Assembly: GCA_963828405.1 (NCBI GenBank)
Contig: CAWHEG010000031.1
Location: forward strand, 1,488,001 to 1,552,000
Source of the DNA: JANMJD01 sp963828405
GTDB lineage: Bacteria > Actinomycetota > Acidimicrobiia > Acidimicrobiales > Ilumatobacteraceae
DNA: 64,000 nt
Direction of reading: 5' to 3'
A model generated the notes under the pieces. That model worked only from the letters and a program-made list of their open reading frames with translations. It was not told the DNA's origin and searched no databases. The position numbers and the translations under genes are program-made. This document shows positions 1 through 8,752 of the stretch, piece after piece; positions within the stretch are counted from its first letter, which is position 1; every line of letters starts with the position of its first letter.

Positions 1-937
1 GTTCGAGCGGGTCGACCACGTTGCCCGAGGTCTTGCTCATCTTCTCACCGCCGACCAGCAGCCAGCCGCCCACCGCCCAGCCGCGAGGCGGTTCGATGCC
101 CGCCGACAGCAGCATCGCCGGCCAGTAGACGCAGTGGTGGCGGATGATGTCCTTGCCGATCAGGTGGTAGTCGACCGGCCACTTCTCGGCGAAGTCGGCC
201 CGTCCCTCGGGCGACTCGTCGCCGTAGCCGACAGCGGAGAGGTAGTTGGTGAGGGCGTCGAACCACACATAGGTGACGTGCTCGGGGTCCCACGGCAGTG
301 GGATCCCCCATGTCAGCGAGGTCCGTGAGATCGAGAAGTCGCGCAGCCCCGAACGGATCAGGCCGAGCGCCTCGTTGGCCCGGAACTCGGGGACGATCGA
401 GCCCGGATGGGCGGCGTACCAGTCGAGCAGGCGATCCTGGAAGCGGCTGAGCCGGAAGAAGTAGTTCTCCTCCTCGAAGTGCTCCACCGGGCGCTTGTGG
501 ATGCGGCACAGATCGCCCGGGTCGAGCTCGTCGTCGGTGTAGTACTCCTCGCAGGCGACGCAGTACTTGCCCGAGTAGACCCCGAGCTCGATGTCGCCGG
601 CGTCGTAACAGGCCTCGAGGAGCTTGGTGACGGCCCGGTGGTGCCGCGGTTCGGTGGTGCGGATGAAGTCGTCGTTGGCGATGTTCAGCTTGCGCCACGC
701 CTCGGCGAACTGCGGGGCGATGGAATCGGCGAACGCCTGCGGGCTCAGCCCGGCCGCATCGGCCGCCTGCTGGATCTTCAGGCCGTGCTCGTCGGTGCCG
801 GTGAGGAAGTGGACGTCGTCGCCGAGCAGCCGGTGCCAGCGGGTCAACGCGTCACCGACGATCGTGGTGTAGGCGTGCCCGAGGTGCGGCTTGTCGTTGA
901 CGTAGTAGATCGGGGTGGTTGCGTAGAAGCGGGTCAT
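1..937 (-). CDS. metG: Methionyl-tRNA synthetase, N-terminal part (cut by window edge)
   Basis: Charges tRNA-Met in the cytoplasm. The minus-strand frame opens at ATG 937 behind a good Shine-Dalgarno (AGGAGACC) and runs off the left edge after about 312 residues. Visible are the class I HIGH-like motif (HLGH near residue 18), the zinc-knuckle region with CVACEEYY, and GGEKMSKTSGN (KMSKS loop) close to the edge. The C-terminal anticodon-binding region lies outside the window. It points away from the thioesterase gene, so 938-1138 should carry both promoters. metG close to rsmI is common synteny in actinobacteria. Identification is very secure. Confidence 0.97.
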   Translation of the reverse strand, partial: MTRFYATTPIYYVNDKPHLGHAYTTIVGDALTRWHRLLGDDVHFLTGTDEHGLKIQQAADAAGLSPQAFADSIAPQFAEAWRKLNIANDDFIRTTEPRHHRAVTKLLEACYDAGDIELGVYSGKYCVACEEYYTDDELDPGDLCRIHKRPVEHFEEENYFFRLSRFQDRLLDWYAAHPGSIVPEFRANEALGLIRSGLRDFSISRTSLTWGIPLPWDPEHVTYVWFDALTNYLSAVGYGDESPEGRADFAEKWPVDYHLIGKDIIRHHCVYWPAMLLSAGIEPPRGWAVGGWLLVGGEKMSKTSGNVVDPLE

Positions 938-1138
938 CGGGGTCTCCTGGGACGAAGGGGGAACAGTACGGCAGGAGAGCCGGCCTCGGGTGGGTGGACG
1001 CGCGCCAGCCGGCTCCGTCAGGAGCGGGGCATTCGGCGGTGATCGGCGCGGTCGGTGGTCACGGCCGACAGGGTACTGCCACCCGGCGTTGATCACGGAG
1101 CCGTTTCCCCGGGCGCCCTCCATGGCAGCCTGGCGATC

Positions 1139-1972
1139 ATGGCCGCCACGGAGTACGAGTTCGACATCGCCACCGCCGTGTCCCCACTCGGCGCCGGCCG
1201 GTTCGCCGGGGAGATCGTCGACGGCTGGGACATCGGCGGGAACGCCAACGGCGGGTATCTGCTGGCCGTGGCAGTCAACGCCATCCGTCGGGCATCGGCG
1301 CGTGCGGACCCCGTCACGGTCACGGCGCACTTCCTCGCTCCTGGTCGACCGGGACCGGTCGTGGTTGCGACCGAGGTGCTCAAGACGGGGAAGCGGCTGG
1401 TCACGATGGGGGGGACGGTGTGGAGCGGCGATCGGCGACTGCTCCAGGTGCTCGCCGCCTTCGGCGACCTCCCCGAGCCGGCCGACCAGGGGTTCGTGTT
1501 CAGTGACGGCGGCCCGCCGTCACTCCCGCCGATGGAGGACTGCGTCAGACGCCCGACGACCCAGGGGGAGATCGACGTGGCGATCGCCCACCGGCTCGAC
1601 ATCCGCCTCGACCCCGCGTCGTCCGGCTACACGACCGGTCGCCGACGGGTCGCCGGCGATCCCGGCCGCCGCGCCGAGATGCGCGGTTACGTCTCGTTCG
1701 CCGACGCCAGGCCGTGGGACACCTTGGGCCTGATGCTCGCCTGCGACTGCCTGCCGCCAGCCGTCTTCCACCTCGACCTGCCACCCGGTTGGGTGCCGAC
1801 CGTCGAGCTCACCGTGCACGTGCGCGCCCGCCCGTCGCCGGGGCCGCTGCGCTGCCGGTTCACCACCCGCTTCGTCACAGGCGATCTGTTCGAGGAGGAT
1901 GGCCAGCTGTGGGATTCGGCGGGACGTCTCGTGGCCCTCTCCCGTCAGCTCGCTCTCCTCGCCCGGGCCTGA
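1139..1972 (+). CDS. Acyl-CoA thioesterase-like protein (double hotdog)
   Basis: Probable hydrolase of acyl-CoA thioesters, 277 residues. It looks like the actinobacterial thioesterase-superfamily proteins with two fused hotdog domains: the N-terminal WDIGGNANGGYLLA stretch is the typical helix-cap motif, followed by TAHFLAPGRPGPVVV. The second hotdog (about residues 170-275) holds the LMLACDCLPPAV and VELTVHVRA stretches. I chose ATG 1139 because the residues encoded from an upstream start at 1055 show no domain character. The end is only 18 nt from the convergent HAD gene. Substrate cannot be told from sequence; TesB-like or a MaoC-like fold are the alternatives. Confidence 0.8.
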   Translation: MAATEYEFDIATAVSPLGAGRFAGEIVDGWDIGGNANGGYLLAVAVNAIRRASARADPVTVTAHFLAPGRPGPVVVATEVLKTGKRLVTMGGTVWSGDRRLLQVLAAFGDLPEPADQGFVFSDGGPPSLPPMEDCVRRPTTQGEIDVAIAHRLDIRLDPASSGYTTGRRRVAGDPGRRAEMRGYVSFADARPWDTLGLMLACDCLPPAVFHLDLPPGWVPTVELTVHVRARPSPGPLRCRFTTRFVTGDLFEEDGQLWDSAGRLVALSRQLALLARA

Positions 1973-1990
1973 TCCGACGACGCTCGGTGC

Positions 1991-2815
1991 CTACGCCCGC
2001 CGGCGGGTGGTCGCCAGGCGCCAGCCCGAGGCGAACGACGTCGCCGCCAGAGCGGTCGCCCCCAGGCCGGCGCCGGTGCGCCGCATCACCGTCTTGGTCC
2101 GCTGGCTGAACACGACGATCGGCCAGCCATTGGCGCGGGCCTCGCGTTCGAGCTGGGAGTCGGGATTGACCGCCACCGGATGGCCGACCGCCTGGAGCAT
2201 CGGCAGGTCACTGACGGAGTCGCTGTAGGCGTAGCACTGGCCGAGGTCGAGCCCCTCCCATCGGGCGATTTCGCTGATCGCCGCGACCTTGCCCTCGCCA
2301 TAGCAGAACGGCCCGACGAGCCGCCCGGTGTACGTGCCGTCAACGACCTCGGCCACCGTGCCCAGGCCGTCGGTCATCCCGAGCGCCTTGGCCAGCGGTT
2401 CGACCAGTTCGATCGGCGAGGCCGACACGATGTAGGTGGCCCGACCCATCCGCCGGTGCATCTCGATCAGCCGTTTCGATTCCGGCCGCACCCGGCCGAG
2501 CAGCTTGGGGACGATGACGTCGTTGAGGCCGAGCAGCGAGTCGCGTTCGACCCCCTCGATCGCTCCCAGGATCCGCTCGCGGACGTTGCCCGCCGTGGAG
2601 CCACCGGTGTCACCGAGGAGGTGGAAGCTCGCCGCCGCGAGGGCATCGCGGACGAGTTGCGATCTGGGCACCATGCCCGCCCGCCAGGCCGCCATGCCGA
2701 ACACCGCCGTCGAGGATCCGCTGATCAGGGTGCGATCGAGATCGAAGAACGCGGCGACCTGGCCGAACGGGCCGTGGACGTGGACGTGGGGATCGGGAAC
2801 GGTCTGCTCGCTCAT
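1991..2815 (-). CDS. HAD-IB family phosphatase (SerB-like)
   Basis: Haloacid dehalogenase superfamily subfamily IB hydrolase of 274 residues. Motif I is FFDLDRTL (nucleophile Asp and acid Asp near residues 21 and 23), motif II is the Ser in VSASP, motif III the Lys in GEGK, and motif IV YSDSVSDLP. The helical cap between motifs I and II (about residues 35-105) is like phosphoserine phosphatase and the mycobacterial SerB-like family. The C-terminus has a short hydrophobic stretch, perhaps a membrane contact. Start ATG 2815 is preceded by GGAG; a longer frame to 2920 would run into the rsmI gene. Substrate unknown. Confidence 0.88.
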   Translation of the reverse strand: MSEQTVPDPHVHVHGPFGQVAAFFDLDRTLISGSSTAVFGMAAWRAGMVPRSQLVRDALAAASFHLLGDTGGSTAGNVRERILGAIEGVERDSLLGLNDVIVPKLLGRVRPESKRLIEMHRRMGRATYIVSASPIELVEPLAKALGMTDGLGTVAEVVDGTYTGRLVGPFCYGEGKVAAISEIARWEGLDLGQCYAYSDSVSDLPMLQAVGHPVAVNPDSQLEREARANGWPIVVFSQRTKTVMRRTGAGLGATALAATSFASGWRLATTRRRA

Positions 2816-2843
2816 CTCCGGTTGCCAAGCTACCGGACGGGTG

Positions 2844-3725
2844 TCATCGAGCGGCCCCGGCTTCCCCGGCCCCAACCTCGCCGGCCCCAACCTCGCCAGC
2901 CAGCGCCAGCGCCAGGGCATAGACCGTGCGCTTGGGCGCCCCGGTCGCCGCCGTCACCTCGGCGACGGCGCTCCTGGTGGTCAAGCCCTGGGCGATGCAG
3001 TCGGCCAGGGCCCGCCGGATGGCATCGTCGTCGGCCGGCCGGTCCCCGGGGGCACCGTCGACGACCACGACGAACTCCCCGAGCGGTTCCCCGATGGCCA
3101 GGTGAGCCCGGGCCTCGGAGAGCGTGCCCCGCCAGACCTCCTCGTGCATCTTGGTCAGCTCGCGGCACAGCGCCACCCGGCGGTCGCCCCCGCACGCTGC
3201 GGTGAGGTCGTCGATCGTGCGCACGATCCGGTGCGGCGCCTCGTAGAGCACGACGGTGCGACGTTCACCGGCCAGTTCGGCCAACCGGCCGGCGCGTTCG
3301 CGTCCGGCCCGGGGCAGGAAGCCGTCGAAAGCGAAACGCCTGGTCGACAGGCCCGACAGGACGAGCGCCATGACCAGCGCCACCGGGCCGGGAATTGCGG
3401 CCACATCGTGGCCGGCATGGACGGCGGCCCGCACCAGCCGTTCGCCGGGATCGGAGATCCCGGGGGTGCCGGCATCCGAGACGAGGGCGACGGTCAGACC
3501 CTCGGCCAGCATCCCGAGCAGTCCGGGGATCCGGTCGACCTCGGTGTGCTCGTTGACCACGGCCATCGGCCCATGCGGGACGGCGAAGTGGTGGAGCAGA
3601 CCGCCGGTGCGCCGGGTGTCCTCGCAGGCGATCACGTCGGCGGTGCGCAGGGCGTCGAGCGCCCGAGCCGAGATGTCGCCGAGGTTGCCGATCGGCGTGG
3701 CGACGAGGACGAGCCGCCCGGTCAA
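2844..3725 (-). CDS. rsmI: 16S rRNA (cytidine(1402)-2'-O)-methyltransferase RsmI
   Basis: Methylates the ribose of C1402 in 16S rRNA with SAM. The 293-residue product opens with LVLVATPIGNLGD, then CEDTRRTG, VSDAGTPGISDPG, AIPGP and YEAPHR, all diagnostic of the RsmI tetrapyrrole-methylase fold, with a C-terminal HTH-like end. The start is a TTG that overlaps the DUF192 stop in a TTGA junction (3722-3725), so translation is probably coupled. The last residues are a short GEVGAGEVGAGEAG repeat, caused by a 15-nt tandem duplication near 2869-2896, not part of the family core. Only the start codon is less certain. Confidence 0.95.
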   Translation of the reverse strand: MTGRLVLVATPIGNLGDISARALDALRTADVIACEDTRRTGGLLHHFAVPHGPMAVVNEHTEVDRIPGLLGMLAEGLTVALVSDAGTPGISDPGERLVRAAVHAGHDVAAIPGPVALVMALVLSGLSTRRFAFDGFLPRAGRERAGRLAELAGERRTVVLYEAPHRIVRTIDDLTAACGGDRRVALCRELTKMHEEVWRGTLSEARAHLAIGEPLGEFVVVVDGAPGDRPADDDAIRRALADCIAQGLTTRSAVAEVTAATGAPKRTVYALALALAGEVGAGEVGAGEAGAAR

Positions 3726-4051
3726 TCGCGCAGCTCCACCCGGTCGCCGACGTGCAGCCCCCATCGTGCGAACGCCCCGGCCTCGGCCTCGACCACCTGG
3801 CGTGCCGCCCGGACGGGAACCCCCACCCGGTGGCGCCGGAGGCGCTGGATCTTGATCACCGCACCCGTCTCGTCGAGGTAGGCGACATCGAGGTCGAAGC
3901 GCATGCCGAGGGAGTGGACCCAACGGCAGCGGGTGATCACCAGCGCGCCCGGGGCCTCCAGCCGGCCGAGCAGGCCCCGGGCGCGGCTCGTCGTGCTGTC
4001 GGCCGTCTCGGCCGACGCCAGTACTCGTCCGTCGCAGACCAACCATGCCAT
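3722..4051 (-). CDS. DUF192 family protein
   Basis: Small protein of 109 residues. The order GLLGR, LVITRCRWVHSLGMRF, LDVAYLD and VVEAEAGAFARWGLHVGD is the DUF192 beta-barrel signature (the CPW..TPFSMHF-like core is RCRWVHSLGMRF here). Function of the family is not established. No signal peptide is seen with the ATG at 4051; many family members are exported, so this one seems cytoplasmic. It is the first gene of a short operon with rsmI (4-nt overlap) and is divergent from the M16 protease gene, 94 bp away. Confidence 0.82.
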   Translation of the reverse strand: MAWLVCDGRVLASAETADSTTSRARGLLGRLEAPGALVITRCRWVHSLGMRFDLDVAYLDETGAVIKIQRLRRHRVGVPVRAARQVVEAEAGAFARWGLHVGDRVELRD

Positions 4052-4133
4052 CGCGCTCACAGACTGCCACGTCCGTCCCCCAGGCGACGCGTCGCCCGGC
4101 GGTTCCCGCCGAACGGGCGAGACGGGTAGCCGA

Positions 4134-4139
4134 TAGGGT
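4134..4139 (+). promoter_or_regulatory. Candidate -10 box of the M16 gene (leaderless)
   Basis: TAGGGT ends 6 nt before ATG 4146. The same TANNNT spacing recurs before many starts in this window, suggesting the transcript begins at the ATG. No clear -35 is visible. Confidence 0.4.
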
Positions 4140-4145
4140 GCCCGA

Positions 4146-7043
4146 ATGGGGCATCGGCTGGTCGCGGCGCTGTGCTGCGCGTGCCTCCTGGTCGCCGGCT
4201 GCTCGACCGAAAGCGGCGTACGAGCGGCCGGGAGCAAACCGGTGACGCCATCGGGCGACGGAACGCCGGGTACGGGCGGGCCGGCGCCGGACGACCCGAG
4301 CCAGGCCGGTGAAGCGATCCCGAGCGACGCCGAGGTGACCATCGAGCGTCTCGACAACGGCCTCACGGTCTACGTCCGCGAGAACCACAGTCCGGGCGGC
4401 GAGGTGCAGTTACGGCTCGCCGTCGACGTCGGATCGGTGCTCGAGGACCCCGACCAGAGCGGTGTCGCCCACTTCCTCGAGCACATGCTGTTCAACGGCA
4501 CGGAGCACTACCCGTCGAACGAGTTGGTCGACACCCTGCAGGGCTTCGGGATGGAGTTCGGCGCCGACGTCAACGCCTACACGAGCCACGACGAGACGGT
4601 CTACGAGCTGACCGTCCCCACCGACGACCGCCAGAACCTGGCAACCGGCCTCGACGTCCTGGCCGAATGGCTGAGCGCAGCGACGCTCGACGCCGACGAG
4701 GTCGCCAAGGAACGGGGGGTGGTGCTCGACGAGTGGCGGCAATCCGACGCCAGCTTCGACGGCCGGGTGTTCGATACGATCGAACGGCTGTTCCTCGCCG
4801 GCTCGGCCTACGAGGGGCGCGATCCGATCGGTACCGATACGGCGATCGAGGCGATGACCCCGGAGCTCCTCCGGCGCTTCTACGACCGTTGGTACCGTCC
4901 CGACAACGCCGCCGTCATCGTCGTCGGGGACATCGACACCGACCGTGTGCTCGATGCCGTCCGCCAGCGGTTCGCGCCGCTCGGGGCTCGGGGCGACAGC
5001 CCGCCCCGCCCGCAGATCACGATCGCCCCGTCGCTCGATCCGGCGGCGGCCGTGCTGCTCGACCCCGACACCGTGGACGGGTTCGTCGAGCTCACCCTCC
5101 CGATGACTGCCGCCGACCCCTCGACGGTCGGGGCGGTCGGCGAGCGCACGCTGCTGGCCATCGCCTTCGACACCATTGCCAACCGGATCTCCGACGACAT
5201 CGCCCGCGGTGTCCTGCCGTTCACGTCGGTCCAGGTCGACTCCAACAGCCACGTCCGCCCGCTGGACGCGCCGAGCATCCTGGTCGACACCAGTCCCGAG
5301 GACGCACGGGCCGCGCTGCAGAGCCTCACCGACGAGTTCGAGCGGGTCCACCGGTTCGGGTTCGGCGCCGGCGAGGTGGCCCGGGTGGTCGCCTCGTACC
5401 GCTCCTCGCTCGGGTCCGACCACGAGTCGGCCGACTCCGCCCAGGACGCCGACTTCGCTGCGCAGTACGTCGCCAACTTCCTCGGTGGCGAGGCGATCCC
5501 GAACGCCGACGACGAGTTCGACCTGCTCACCGGGGTGCTCGACGCGGCCGGGGTCGACGCGGTGTCCGCCGCCTTCGAGCGCCGCTGGGCGGCGAGCGCC
5601 CCCCACCTGCTGATCGTCGGGCCCGAGGGCGACGAGACGCTGATCCCCACCGAGGCCGAGGCACTGGCCATCGTGACCGCGGCGTCGGCCCGGTCCCTGG
5701 AGGCCCGTGACGACGAGGTGTTCGGCGCGGCGGGTCTGATGGCCGCCCCCGAGCCCGTCGAGGAGGTCTCCGACGACGCGCTGCCCGGCGAGCCGGGGGC
5801 GTTCCTGCAACCCCGCCTGCTCACCTTCCCCAACGGCGCCCGGGTGATCCTCAACCCCAATGAGATCGCCGACGCGAGCATCGCCTTCGGCGCGACGAGC
5901 CCGGGCGGCCTGTCGCTCGTGGCCGACGACGACATCGCTGCCGCGCAGCTGATGCCCGAGGTGATGCACGCCAGCGGACTGGGCGAGCTCGACTCCGTGC
6001 AGGTCGAAGCCGTGCTCGCCGACAGCTCCGTGGAGTTCCAGCCGTACCTCGACCAGACCTCCGAGAACCTGGCCGGCGGGGTGGCGACCGCCGATGCCGA
6101 GACGCTGTTCCAGCTGCTCAACCTGGCCTTCACCGCACCGCGCTTCGATCCGGTCGCCTTCGACAACACCGTGGCCGGGTGGCGGCCGTACGCCGAGGAC
6201 CCGACCCGCGATCCGGGTCTCGCCGCCTCGGTGGCGATGAGCACGGCCCGCTACGGCGACCTCTCCCGCTTCCGGGTGGTGCCGACTGCGGCCGAGCTCG
6301 ATGCGCTGAGCATCGAGACCATGCAGCGGCTGTGGCGGCAGCGTTTCGGGACGGCCGGCGACTGGGTGTTCGTCTTCTCCGGCGACTTCGACCCCGACAC
6401 CCTCGTCGGTCTCGCCCGCCGGTACGTCGGTTCGCTGCCCGGTGGCGGAGCCGTCGAGGAGTGGACCGACCTGCAACCCGATCCCCCGGCGACCGCGGTG
6501 ATCAGCGAGGTCGCCGCCGGCACCGGCGAGCAGGCCGGGATCCAACTGCTCTACACGGGCACTTCCGACGGCGGGATCGGCGACGTCGTGCTCGCCGACG
6601 CGTTGTCGATCATCGCCTCGTCCCGGCTGGTCGATCACGTGCGCGAGGAGCTGGGGGCGACCTACTCGCCGTCGGCCTACGTCGCCGTGGTCACCGAGCC
6701 CGACATCGCCGTCGAGACCTTCGTCGAGGTCAGCGGTGATCCCGATGGCATCGACCGGTTGTCGGAGGTGGTCCGCCAGGATCTCGCCGAGCTGCAGACC
6801 GACGGCCCGACCGACGACGATCTCGCCGAGGCGGTCGCCGAGCTCGGGCACGACTACCAGCTGTTCGACAACGCCAGCCTCGTCGAACTGCTCCTCGACG
6901 CCGCCGACTCGACCACGGCGATCGCCGAGTACCTGTCGCGACCGCAGCTGCTGGACGATCTGACCACGGCGTCGGTGGCCGAGTTCGCCCGACGTGCCCT
7001 TCCCGTCGACCGTTACGTCGAGGTGCGCATCCGCCCGGCGTGA
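4146..7043 (+). CDS. M16 family zinc metalloprotease lipoprotein
   Basis: Large insulinase/pitrilysin-type peptidase, 965 residues, probably anchored outside the membrane. The N-terminus is a lipoprotein signal (hydrophobic run then LVAGC, modified Cys near residue 20). The inverted zinc motif HFLEH is at residues 109-113 and the third ligand Glu lies near 189 in VVLDEW. Four M16 lobes are recognisable: an active N-domain (about 60-240), an inactive repeat (about 250-490), and a second pair from about 545 to the end, as in PqqL-like single-chain proteases. No partner gene is nearby. Peptide substrate unknown. Confidence 0.92.
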   Translation: MGHRLVAALCCACLLVAGCSTESGVRAAGSKPVTPSGDGTPGTGGPAPDDPSQAGEAIPSDAEVTIERLDNGLTVYVRENHSPGGEVQLRLAVDVGSVLEDPDQSGVAHFLEHMLFNGTEHYPSNELVDTLQGFGMEFGADVNAYTSHDETVYELTVPTDDRQNLATGLDVLAEWLSAATLDADEVAKERGVVLDEWRQSDASFDGRVFDTIERLFLAGSAYEGRDPIGTDTAIEAMTPELLRRFYDRWYRPDNAAVIVVGDIDTDRVLDAVRQRFAPLGARGDSPPRPQITIAPSLDPAAAVLLDPDTVDGFVELTLPMTAADPSTVGAVGERTLLAIAFDTIANRISDDIARGVLPFTSVQVDSNSHVRPLDAPSILVDTSPEDARAALQSLTDEFERVHRFGFGAGEVARVVASYRSSLGSDHESADSAQDADFAAQYVANFLGGEAIPNADDEFDLLTGVLDAAGVDAVSAAFERRWAASAPHLLIVGPEGDETLIPTEAEALAIVTAASARSLEARDDEVFGAAGLMAAPEPVEEVSDDALPGEPGAFLQPRLLTFPNGARVILNPNEIADASIAFGATSPGGLSLVADDDIAAAQLMPEVMHASGLGELDSVQVEAVLADSSVEFQPYLDQTSENLAGGVATADAETLFQLLNLAFTAPRFDPVAFDNTVAGWRPYAEDPTRDPGLAASVAMSTARYGDLSRFRVVPTAAELDALSIETMQRLWRQRFGTAGDWVFVFSGDFDPDTLVGLARRYVGSLPGGGAVEEWTDLQPDPPATAVISEVAAGTGEQAGIQLLYTGTSDGGIGDVVLADALSIIASSRLVDHVREELGATYSPSAYVAVVTEPDIAVETFVEVSGDPDGIDRLSEVVRQDLAELQTDGPTDDDLAEAVAELGHDYQLFDNASLVELLLDAADSTTAIAEYLSRPQLLDDLTTASVAEFARRALPVDRYVEVRIRPA

Positions 7044-7106
7044 ACGGCGCGAGCAGCCCGACGACCGTGTCGGCCTGCCGGCCACGTTCCCGTTCGATCG
7101 CACGTG

Positions 7107-7119
7107 ACATGCGTCATGT
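7107..7119. repeat. Inverted repeat upstream of the ABC binding-protein gene
   Basis: ACATG-CGT-CATGT is a perfect 5-bp dyad about 86 nt before the binding-protein start, inside the 161-bp gap after the protease. It could be an operator for the transporter operon; no known regulator motif was recognised. Confidence 0.3.
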
Positions 7120-7204
7120 GGGCTAGAACAAGAGGCGGTCGGCGCCGATCTCTGCGCCCGATCGGCATCGGGGACGATGCTCACGCTCACCCAGGGGGAA
7201 CCAC

Positions 7205-8647
7205 ATGAGAAGACGAAGCACACGTCTGGCGGCCGGGATCATCGCACTCGGCTTCATCGCCGCGGCCTGTTCCGAGACGACCACCAACGACACTGCGGCG
7301 ACCACGGCCGCGCCCCCGACGACGGCAGCGAGCGAGACCACGCCCACGGAGGCCGCGGCCGTCACCGAGGCGGCTCCCGCGGCGACCGAGGCCGCTCCTG
7401 CGGCCACCGAGGCCCCGGCCCCCACCGAGGCGGCCGTCGACGTCAACGCCTGGGCCCTCGACTACACCGGCGGCGCGGCCGGCGCAGCGGCCGGTGATCC
7501 GATCAAGATCGGCTACGTCAACCAGGAGGACTTCTTCCCGGAGAACACCATCGGTCTCGAAGCGGCACGCGACTACATCAACGCCGAACTCGGCGGCGCG
7601 GCCGGCCGCCCGCTCGAACTGGTGCCGTGCAAGGTCTCGACGCCCGAGGACGGGGCCAAGTGCGGTACCGAGATGGCCAACAACCCCGAGATCACCACCG
7701 TGGTCACCGGGACGCTGCTGGTCGGCAACAAGGAACTCTACGACGCCTTGAACGGCAAGAAGCCGTTGATCGTCGGCAACGGCATAACCAGCGACGACTT
7801 CACCACTCCGGCCGGCTCGGCGTTCACGGCCGGTTCCCCCGGCGTCGTCGTCGGCATGGCCGGGTTCATCACCACCCAGCTCCCCGACGTCAAGACCGCC
7901 GCGCTGATCGTCAACAACAACCCGTCCGGCCAGGCCGCCGCCGACCTGCTGCTCGGCCCGGTGGTCGAGAAGGCAGGCATCGCCGTGACGAAGGTGGCGG
8001 TCGACGACACCGCCACCGCCGCCGACGTCCAGGCGGCGATGACCGCCGTCGGCGCGGAGACCGCCGACGTGGTGGCCGCGGTGCTCACGATCCAGCAGTG
8101 CATCAACATGTACGACGCGACCAAGGTGCTCGGCATCACCCCGACCGTGGTGACCACCGGCCTGTGCTTCGGCACCCCGATGACCGACCACCTCGCCGAG
8201 GTCGGTGTAGGGGGCACGGTGCCCGACGGCTGGTACTTCGGCGGGTACGGCTACAGCTACTTCCGCCCGGACTACGAGAGCGGGATGGAGACGTACATCG
8301 CCAAGGTGCAGGAGTACGGCAAGCCGGCCCCCGGGTCGACCACGCTGGAGTACACCGGCTTCGCCGGCCCGTCGTTCGCCAACATGATGACGCTCACCAA
8401 GCTGATCAACGGCCTGGGCGCCGACAAGCTCGACTTCGCCAGTGTCGACGCCGCCATCCGCGGCTTCACCGGCCCGATGATGATCCAGGCCGGCCCGCTG
8501 GCCTGCGGCAAGCAGGTGATCCTCGGCCTGCCGATCTTCGTCTCGGTCTGCGGAGCCCAGATGGGGATCCAGCAGTACAAGGACGGCGAGTGGCTCAGCG
8601 TCGCCGACGCTCTCAACGGCAAGCCGATCGACGCCACCAAGGTGTGA
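7205..8647 (+). CDS. Branched-chain amino-acid-type ABC transporter substrate-binding lipoprotein
   Basis: Extracytoplasmic binding protein of 480 residues. A lipoprotein signal ends in IAAAC (Cys near 22), followed by a flexible linker of about 60 residues made almost only of Ala, Thr, Glu and Pro. The globular part (from about residue 95, IKIGYVNQEDFFPENTIG) is the Peripla_BP_6/LivJ fold with GLEAARDYINAE and later GIQQYKDGEW. ATG 7205 has a GGGGGA ribosome site. It heads the transporter cluster binding protein - LivHM - LivG - LivF. Ligand could be an amino acid, amide, urea or aromatic acid; sequence alone does not decide. Confidence 0.92.
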   Translation: MRRRSTRLAAGIIALGFIAAACSETTTNDTAATTAAPPTTAASETTPTEAAAVTEAAPAATEAAPAATEAPAPTEAAVDVNAWALDYTGGAAGAAAGDPIKIGYVNQEDFFPENTIGLEAARDYINAELGGAAGRPLELVPCKVSTPEDGAKCGTEMANNPEITTVVTGTLLVGNKELYDALNGKKPLIVGNGITSDDFTTPAGSAFTAGSPGVVVGMAGFITTQLPDVKTAALIVNNNPSGQAAADLLLGPVVEKAGIAVTKVAVDDTATAADVQAAMTAVGAETADVVAAVLTIQQCINMYDATKVLGITPTVVTTGLCFGTPMTDHLAEVGVGGTVPDGWYFGGYGYSYFRPDYESGMETYIAKVQEYGKPAPGSTTLEYTGFAGPSFANMMTLTKLINGLGADKLDFASVDAAIRGFTGPMMIQAGPLACGKQVILGLPIFVSVCGAQMGIQQYKDGEWLSVADALNGKPIDATKV

Positions 8648-8687
8648 TCCGGCAGGGTGTGATCCGGCGTCGACCGACGTCGGGAAG

Positions 8688-8722
8688 TGCCGTGGGGCGC
8701 CCGCCGAGGGTGCCCCACGGCA
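8688..8722 (+). terminator. Stem-loop between binding protein and permease (attenuator-like)
   Basis: TGCCGTGGGGC pairs perfectly with GCCCCACGGCA (11 bp, 13-nt loop) in the 105-bp gap after the binding-protein gene. No T-tract follows. Such hairpins often protect or terminate part of the transcripts so that the binding protein is made in excess over the permease; here that is inference. Confidence 0.55.
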
Positions 8723-8752
8723 TGTTCCGGGAGATGTGGCGAGGGGGCCAGG

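Noticed and set aside
4410..7223. A 937-codon minus-strand frame opposite the M16 protease
   Set aside because: Shadow frame of a high-GC gene, no domain character, covers the protease completely.
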